Below are positions 59,245 to 64,000 of a DNA stretch of 64,000 bases, one piece after another. The notes beneath the pieces are model-generated. The model saw only the letters and a list, made by a program, of their open reading frames with translations. It did no database searches and was not told the DNA's origin. Source of the DNA: Gigaspora rosea. Taxonomy: Eukaryota > Glomeromycota > Glomeromycetes > Diversisporales > Gigasporaceae. The stretch lies in contig QKWP01001876.1 of assembly GCA_003550325.1 (NCBI GenBank), positions 38,767-102,766 of the forward strand, given 5' to 3'. The position numbers were made by a program, and so were the translations under genes. Each line of letters begins with the position of its first letter. The first letter of the stretch is position 1.

Positions 59245-59547
59245 TACGATAATATGTGGATTTACACTGTAGCCGTAGTTGCAATAAACTTTGGTGGTGT
59301 AGGAAATGCGATCATATATATTATATATGAAAATTGGACAAATAAATATGATTCATCCTTTAAAACTGACGATTCTCTTAAAAATAGTGATGGAAGCAAT
59401 AATACTCTTGTCTTAAATAGCACCAGCGGAACCTTCAAAAATAATCAAGATTCATATCCTCAAATTAAAGTTCATAATTCTGTTACGATTGAAAAAGAAA
59501 TTATTACTTTTAGTTCATCAAATTTGGAAATATCAAATCAAGAATAA
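58147..59547 (+). CDS. Seven-transmembrane (GPCR-like) receptor, model uncertain at two junctions
   Basis: Predicted cell-surface receptor. Exon 1 (58147 to about 58351) starts MSNMSDIYSG and gives TM1 (LISGIPNLIGIIYVLVRTL) and the beginning of TM2 (HRVPFYMSVT). Exon 2 (about 58540-58815) continues LINKGYSAIHG, then TACKIAGGVTFFCVTVNM (TM3), a basic loop LRICKKRF, and IILLISLTLTLIG (TM4). Exon 3 (58892-59141) gives FWCYSAP, TM5 (TIVMIFLIMIATVFFYIM), a loop, and TM6 (GYILIFIIEWTPSMIYFI). Exon 4 (59245-59547) gives TM7 (VAVVAINFGGVGNAIIY) and a Ser/Asn-rich tail. The Cys in TACK and the Cys in FWCYS fit the conserved GPCR disulfide. Intron 2 is clean GT..AG. Intron 1 lacks an AG acceptor in the right phase, and intron 3's donor contains an N. 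No ligand can be inferred. It may be intact or a recent pseudogene. Confidence 0.7.
59204..59244. repeat. Poly-T run ending in the exon 4 acceptor
   Basis: About 38 consecutive T bases directly before TTAG|TAC. The run length is probably unreliable in the assembly. Confidence 0.8.
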
Positions 59548-60239
59548 AGTAAACTGCGATTTTAAATTAGATCTGAATTATTGAATTTATTTACTTAAAT
59601 TTTTAGTGCAACTAGTTAGTCTCATAATTTCTTTTTTTATTAAGTTAATATTATATGTTTTTTATTAAGTTAATTTATATGATTTTTATTGTAAGATTTA
59701 AAGTTTATCAATAAATGATCCTTTTTCTCTATTGTTCAAAATAATTATTAACTATTGAAATGACTTGCGAATGTAAATATCTGTTTGGTATTTTCTCAAT
59801 TTGTGTTCCACATAATCCGGTTCGGTGTTCGGTGCGAACCGATTTATTTTGGTACTTACCAGGGGTACCGAATAATAATTAACTGCAATTATTTGATCTC
59901 AATTAATTGATTGATGCCGCAGCCACAATTAAACAATTAATTACAATTTGTAAATGTTACGTCAAATATCATTTCTCCTACATCTAATGCAGTGGAATGT
60001 GTGTCCTTGAAATCTTTTATCTAAAATTATATAATTTTTAAATTAATTTGCTAATTATTTAAAGTTGGGACATAGGCTTGGACGAGTTTGGACAATTTTG
60101 AGCATTTGGATAAAAACATGTCCCATTAGAATGATTAGTGATAGCTCTCCCACAAAAAATTTTATCCCCACATGATTTGTGTTCCCTTCTCCCCCAAAAT
60201 CCCCATGTGCTACTCATGTGCTACCAATTTTCAAAATGA
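59548..60239. other. Downstream intergenic DNA
   Basis: No features beyond 3'-UTR-like AT-rich DNA (an AATAAA-like ATCAATAAATG at about 59707). Confidence 0.4.
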
Positions 60240-60775
60240 TCAACTAAATTTTTTTGTTTTCTTTTTCCTTAGTCTTTTAGTGCTTTTTATGTCATTTTTC
60301 ATTATTTTTTCAGTACTTTTTATGTTATTCTTTTGGTACTTTTTATATTGTTCTTTCAATAGGTTTATGTTCTTTTTTATGCATTTTATGTGTTCTTTCA
60401 ATTCTTTTTACATGTTCTTCAATGCTTGTTTCATCATTCTTCAGTGACTTTTTTGTCATTTTTTTTTTGATGCATCTCTTATTGTTTTTTTGGTACTTCT
60501 TTCATTACTCTTTCAATATTTTTTTATCATTCTTTCAGTGCTTTTTCTATTATTTTTTATGCTTGTTTTATCATTTTTTTCAGTGCCTTTTTTTTTATTT
60601 TTTTGGTGTTTTTTTACTGTTTTTTGGTATTTCTTTTGTGGGTTATCAGTGTTTTTTATAGTTCTTTTAGTGCTTTTTTTGTTATTCTTTTAGTGCTTCT
60701 TTCATGATTTTTTGGAGTTTCTTTTGATGTCCTTTTAGTGCTTCTTTTATTGTCCATTTAGTCTAATATTAGCAT
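60240..60775. repeat. Pyrimidine-rich low-complexity repeat
   Basis: Over 500 bp almost lacking A/G on the plus strand, made of imperfect TTTTTATNNTTCTTTCAGTG and CTTTTTTGGTACTTT units. Several overlapping open frames of Phe/Leu/Ser here are compositional artefacts. Confidence 0.8.
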
Positions 60776-60833
60776 TAATATTAGTATTAATGTTTATATG
60801 AATGTTATTATTAACATTTGTACAAATCTATAA

Positions 60834-61025
60834 TACAAAATCTTTGATGTTCCTTCTGTCTGACATCACATAATTATTGTTTGTTTTGATTTTCAGACTG
60901 ATCCAGGATTGACTATTGGGTAAATGCATGATATGTTAATTATAATACAAAAAAATTAATGTTCTTCTGTCTCACATCACATGATCATCATTTGTTTTGG
61001 ACTAATCTAGGATTGACAGTTAAAT
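60834..61025. repeat. ~115-bp tandem duplication
   Basis: Two units share ATGTTCYTTCTGTCT, ACATCACATGATxATxxTTTG and CAGGATTGAC. Confidence 0.75.
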
Positions 61026-61144
61026 GTAAAACTCAATACTTTTCAAAATTTTAATAATATAGTTGTTTGAAGTCATTTTTTGGTAAAAATTAAAAATAAT
61101 AAAAATACTGTATAACCATGAAATAAAGGGATAGGTGTGGTTTT

Positions 61145-61192
61145 GAATTTTGGCCTAAATTAAGCTTAATTTAGACCAAAATTTGAAGTATT
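61145..61192. repeat. Perfect-core palindrome centred on AAGCTT
   Basis: TTTTGGCCTAAATTAAGC faces GCTTAATTTAGACCAAAA. The remaining 61193-62413 is AT-rich without supported features. Confidence 0.8.
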
Positions 61193-62413
61193 CCCCTATG
61201 TATTATTTGTGATTATAAGGCAAATATAAAATAAAAAAATAATTTAAACTAAAAAAAATAATTTAAAATAAAATAAAATAAATAAAATAAAATAATTTAT
61301 AATAGGAGTTTGCTATTTATCAGCACTGGTGATCATAACAGTAATCAATTTGCCAATTAAAATTCAGGATCAGGTGTAACATGTAGATCAATTTTTGTGT
61401 GACAAAAACAAAGAATTTTTTAAAAAATTGCTAAAATTGCTTCTAACCTAAAATTTTGTTTATGAAACTACTTTTTTTTATACAAAAAAAAATTCCTTGC
61501 TAAATTTTACTATATACAAAGCCCTATTCTAATTTCTAACCTTTACTCTTACTCTAATATTAAAAAGATTTATTTTTATTAAATACAAACTGTTTGTTTT
61601 GTTTATTTGTTTTATGTATTATAGATCATACTGGTGATGATCACCACAGGTAATATGTAGTAATTTTTTTTAAAATAATTTAAAAAATAAAATAAAAATA
61701 ATTTTAAAAAAAATTAAAAAAATAATAGTAATTTTTCATATACATCAGTTTTATATAACATTGCATATATCAATTTGAATTGACTAATCAGATTTTGAAA
61801 ATCAGCTATTAGACAACCATATGACTAAGTGATTACTATATTTTTTATTTGTACAATATAAAAAATATAAATTTTGATATTTAAAAATTTAACTCTTCAA
61901 TAACTAGTTGGCTCTTTTTGTTTAATGAGTATCTGTATGCTGTACTAAAAGTTAAATTTTGAAAAATTGGTATTAATAACTTTAAATTAAATTTATTTAA
62001 TACATAATTCTATATTTATGTTTTATTTTAGTATATTTAAAAAACAACTTATATCAAATGTTATATTAATAATATTTTTAAAAGAAAAATTGGTTCTAAA
62101 AGTGCAGCTAAAAAATACTAAATTATAAATTACAAAAATTTTAATTAATAAAATTTTGTTAATTTTTAATCAGGTTGTAGAACAAATTTTTCTGATTCTA
62201 ATAATAGTAAAAAGTTATAAGAAATTTAAGTTTACTAATTTTTTACTATGTTTTTACTATGTTTTACTATATAAAATATATAAAAAGACTAGCCATTTTT
62301 AGATGTATATTACTGTAAAACAGGTTTATTTAAGCTATTTAAATAAATAATTATTTATTTTTTTTGGCTATAGTATTGCACAGTGTGGTCGGATTTTGTG
62401 TTGCCGGGAATTA

Positions 62414-64000
62414 CTAAATTAGGGGTAATTTCGAATAATTCTTATGGAGGAATTCCCATGTTTGTTTTCCTTTGGTTGTACTGTTGATCTGTGTTTGATC
62501 TTTAGATGGGCGGAGTTTGAGGTACGTTAGTTTATTTGTGGAACTTTTGTGAATTTCAAATTCAAATATAGTGTTCTGGAATCTATGTGGTATTGTGTTG
62601 TCCTCGGATAATTCTAATATTGTTGGGTTTTCTCCAAATCTCTGGGCTATTATCTTTCTTTCAGTCTTATCAAATATGGATAAGTACTTGAATCCTTTAT
62701 ATGATTTTTCTATTGTTTGAATTTTGTGTTCAATTCTCCTAAGTGGTCTAATTAATTCTTGGATCTTTTTCTTATATTTAATCAAGGTTTGGATTTCAAA
62801 TGAGGATAACTTCCCAAAGTTTAATGCTAGTATAGGAAACTGTTCGTCTACGATTTCGGGCACTTCTCCTTCTGGTATTTCTAATTCTATATCGTTGAAA
62901 AAGTTGAAAGTTTCTCGGGTCCGTTGTGGTTGTTTTCCCATTTTAATTTTTATTTCTTCTAATTTCTGTGCATTTATAGGTAGTTCTAATATATCTTGTT
63001 CGTAGGTTTTAATTTTTATATCTATTAGTTCTATATTTTTTTCAAGTATTGGTATCAATTCATTTCGGTGTCTTAACAGTTCTTCTATTTTGTATAGGTT
63101 CCATGGTCCTAAATTGTGTGGTTCTGTATGTTTTGGTGGTTCTTCTAAGGGGTGTATGTAGATTGCTAAGGTTACTATATGACTTGCCTCCTTTTGTAGG
63201 CAAGATTCTGCTTTCCATTCTTCAGTCGAGTAGCATGTTTCCTCAAATATTTTCAGCAGTTTTTCGTTCCTTAATACTATTTCAGCTTCTTAAAAGCATT
63301 CTCTTATGACACATACGTCTATATTTTCATTCTTTTCATGTATTGCTTTTCCTCCGGGTCCATTTAATTTTAAATAAAACTGTTTACTTGGGTTTATCCT
63401 TTGTGCCAATAATATGCATGTTTCATTTTCTATTTCTGTGAATAATATTAATTGTGTCATTTTTCGTTCTGGCAAAAATGATATTATTTCATTTTCATTG
63501 TAAGGGCTGTTCCAGTACTGAAATAGATTCTCGTTCCCAATATTGTTCATGGTATTTTTCAAGTTCTTAGTAGGTTTCTACTATTACATATTGGTTTGCT
63601 ATCCAAATTCCAACTTGATTTTAATATAGTTCTTCAAGGAATTTTATATAGGAGCTTTGTAAGCGTTCCTGTTTTTCTTTTTCTGGTTGTGCTTGATAGT
63701 ATTGACTATAGGTTTGCTCTTGATATTCTATAGTTAAGTTGATTCTTCTGATTGTGTCCACTATTTCCCAGTATTCTTCGTTTTCGTAGCAATTATGTAT
63801 ATTGAGTGTTTCGTTATTTTTAGATTCGTATCATAGTGACAGTTCAAATAATTCTGCTTTTAGGTCTGATTTTAGTTTTTCTAAGTTTTTATATAAAGTT
63901 TCTATAGGTTCTTTTCTTTTGTTCTTTTTGATATATTTAGTTTCTCCTAAATCTTCTGGTTTTACAAGGAATAAATGATATTGTTCAAATAAATATTCTG
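62414..64000 (-). pseudogene. Broken gene with Nudix-like domain and coiled-coil tail (runs off the window)
   Basis: A minus-strand reading from the window edge gives a Lys/Glu-rich segment (ETKYIKKNKRKEPIETLY, then YESKNNETLNIHNCYENEEY) with internal stops at about 63830, 63620 and 63575. A frameshift near 63500 leads into MTQLILFTEIENETCILLAQ, then LNGPGGKAIHEKNENIDVCV-IREC. The E-x7-REC arrangement and following F-stop-EAEI align to a Nudix box REUXEEXGU, with a TAA (63290-63292) where the first Glu of the EE pair should be. Beyond it the frame is open for 290 codons: ASHIVTLAIYIHPLEEPP, GPWNLYKIEELLRHRNEL, a Lys/Glu-rich helical tail, ending ...NYSKLPLI at 62414. Nudix enzymes hydrolyse nucleoside diphosphate derivatives. 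I cannot name the specific protein. Confidence 0.6.

Noticed and set aside
60172..60693. Three overlapping Phe/Leu-rich 'membrane protein' frames
   Set aside because: All three frames are open because the DNA is nearly pure pyrimidine; this is composition rather than coding.
62724..63309. Plus-strand ORFs
   Set aside because: They are antisense to the minus-strand Nudix-like/coiled-coil frame, which has coherent motifs.

Overview
The window is AT-rich eukaryotic DNA, almost certainly fungal. It shows short GT..AG introns, intron-rich genes separated by kilobases of non-coding DNA, TTAGGG-like tracts and very many transposable-element relics. The combination of a MATA-HMG-type HMG-box gene, LINE relics of the kind abundant in Glomeromycotina, and an Osm1-like fumarate reductase/cytochrome b5 gene makes an arbuscular-mycorrhizal fungus such as Rhizophagus the best guess. 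That assignment is inference; nothing here proves the species.

Host-gene content is sparse. (1) A single-exon HMG-box protein lies at 933-1259. (2) A decayed FAD-dependent fumarate reductase with a C-terminal cytochrome b5 domain lies on the minus strand at 25587-28087. (3) Divergent from it is a decayed RRM gene resembling NOL8/Nop8 (plus, 28421-30800). (4) A complete 17-exon oligopeptide transporter (OPT family) lies on the minus strand at 33846-37561; my exon model gives exactly 745 codons plus stop and includes a 12-nt microexon. (5) A 7TM receptor-like gene lies on the plus strand at 58147-59547, with a problematic first intron and an unresolved base exactly at a splice donor. (6) A broken Nudix-like gene lies on the minus strand at 62414-64000. 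Two single N bases are assembly scars; the one at 26576 is flanked by an 88-bp perfect duplication.

Most of the rest is mobile DNA. Region 9.96-16.4 kb is a nested, largely palindromic mosaic: two foldback elements built from a roughly 385-bp self-complementary module (amplified in one, short in the other), two hAT-type MITEs, an interstitial 113-bp repeat carrying telomere-like TTAGGG, and another MITE whose empty site can be read in a sister repeat. Region 17.4-24 kb holds a TIR-bounded minisatellite block, a candidate Helitron 3' end, a hAT MITE with perfect 8-bp target duplication, and a MITE split by a small gag-only LTR retrotransposon on the minus strand whose 5' LTR itself carries an insertion. 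Region 42-54.7 kb holds two unrelated decayed LINEs, one plus with a locally inverted 3' piece and one minus split by a 748-bp foldback and a pogo-like MITE, followed by a second 755-bp palindrome. The remaining gaps hold tandem repeats, small MITEs and featureless AT-rich DNA. I see no rRNA, convincing tRNA, CRISPR array or prokaryotic-style operon.
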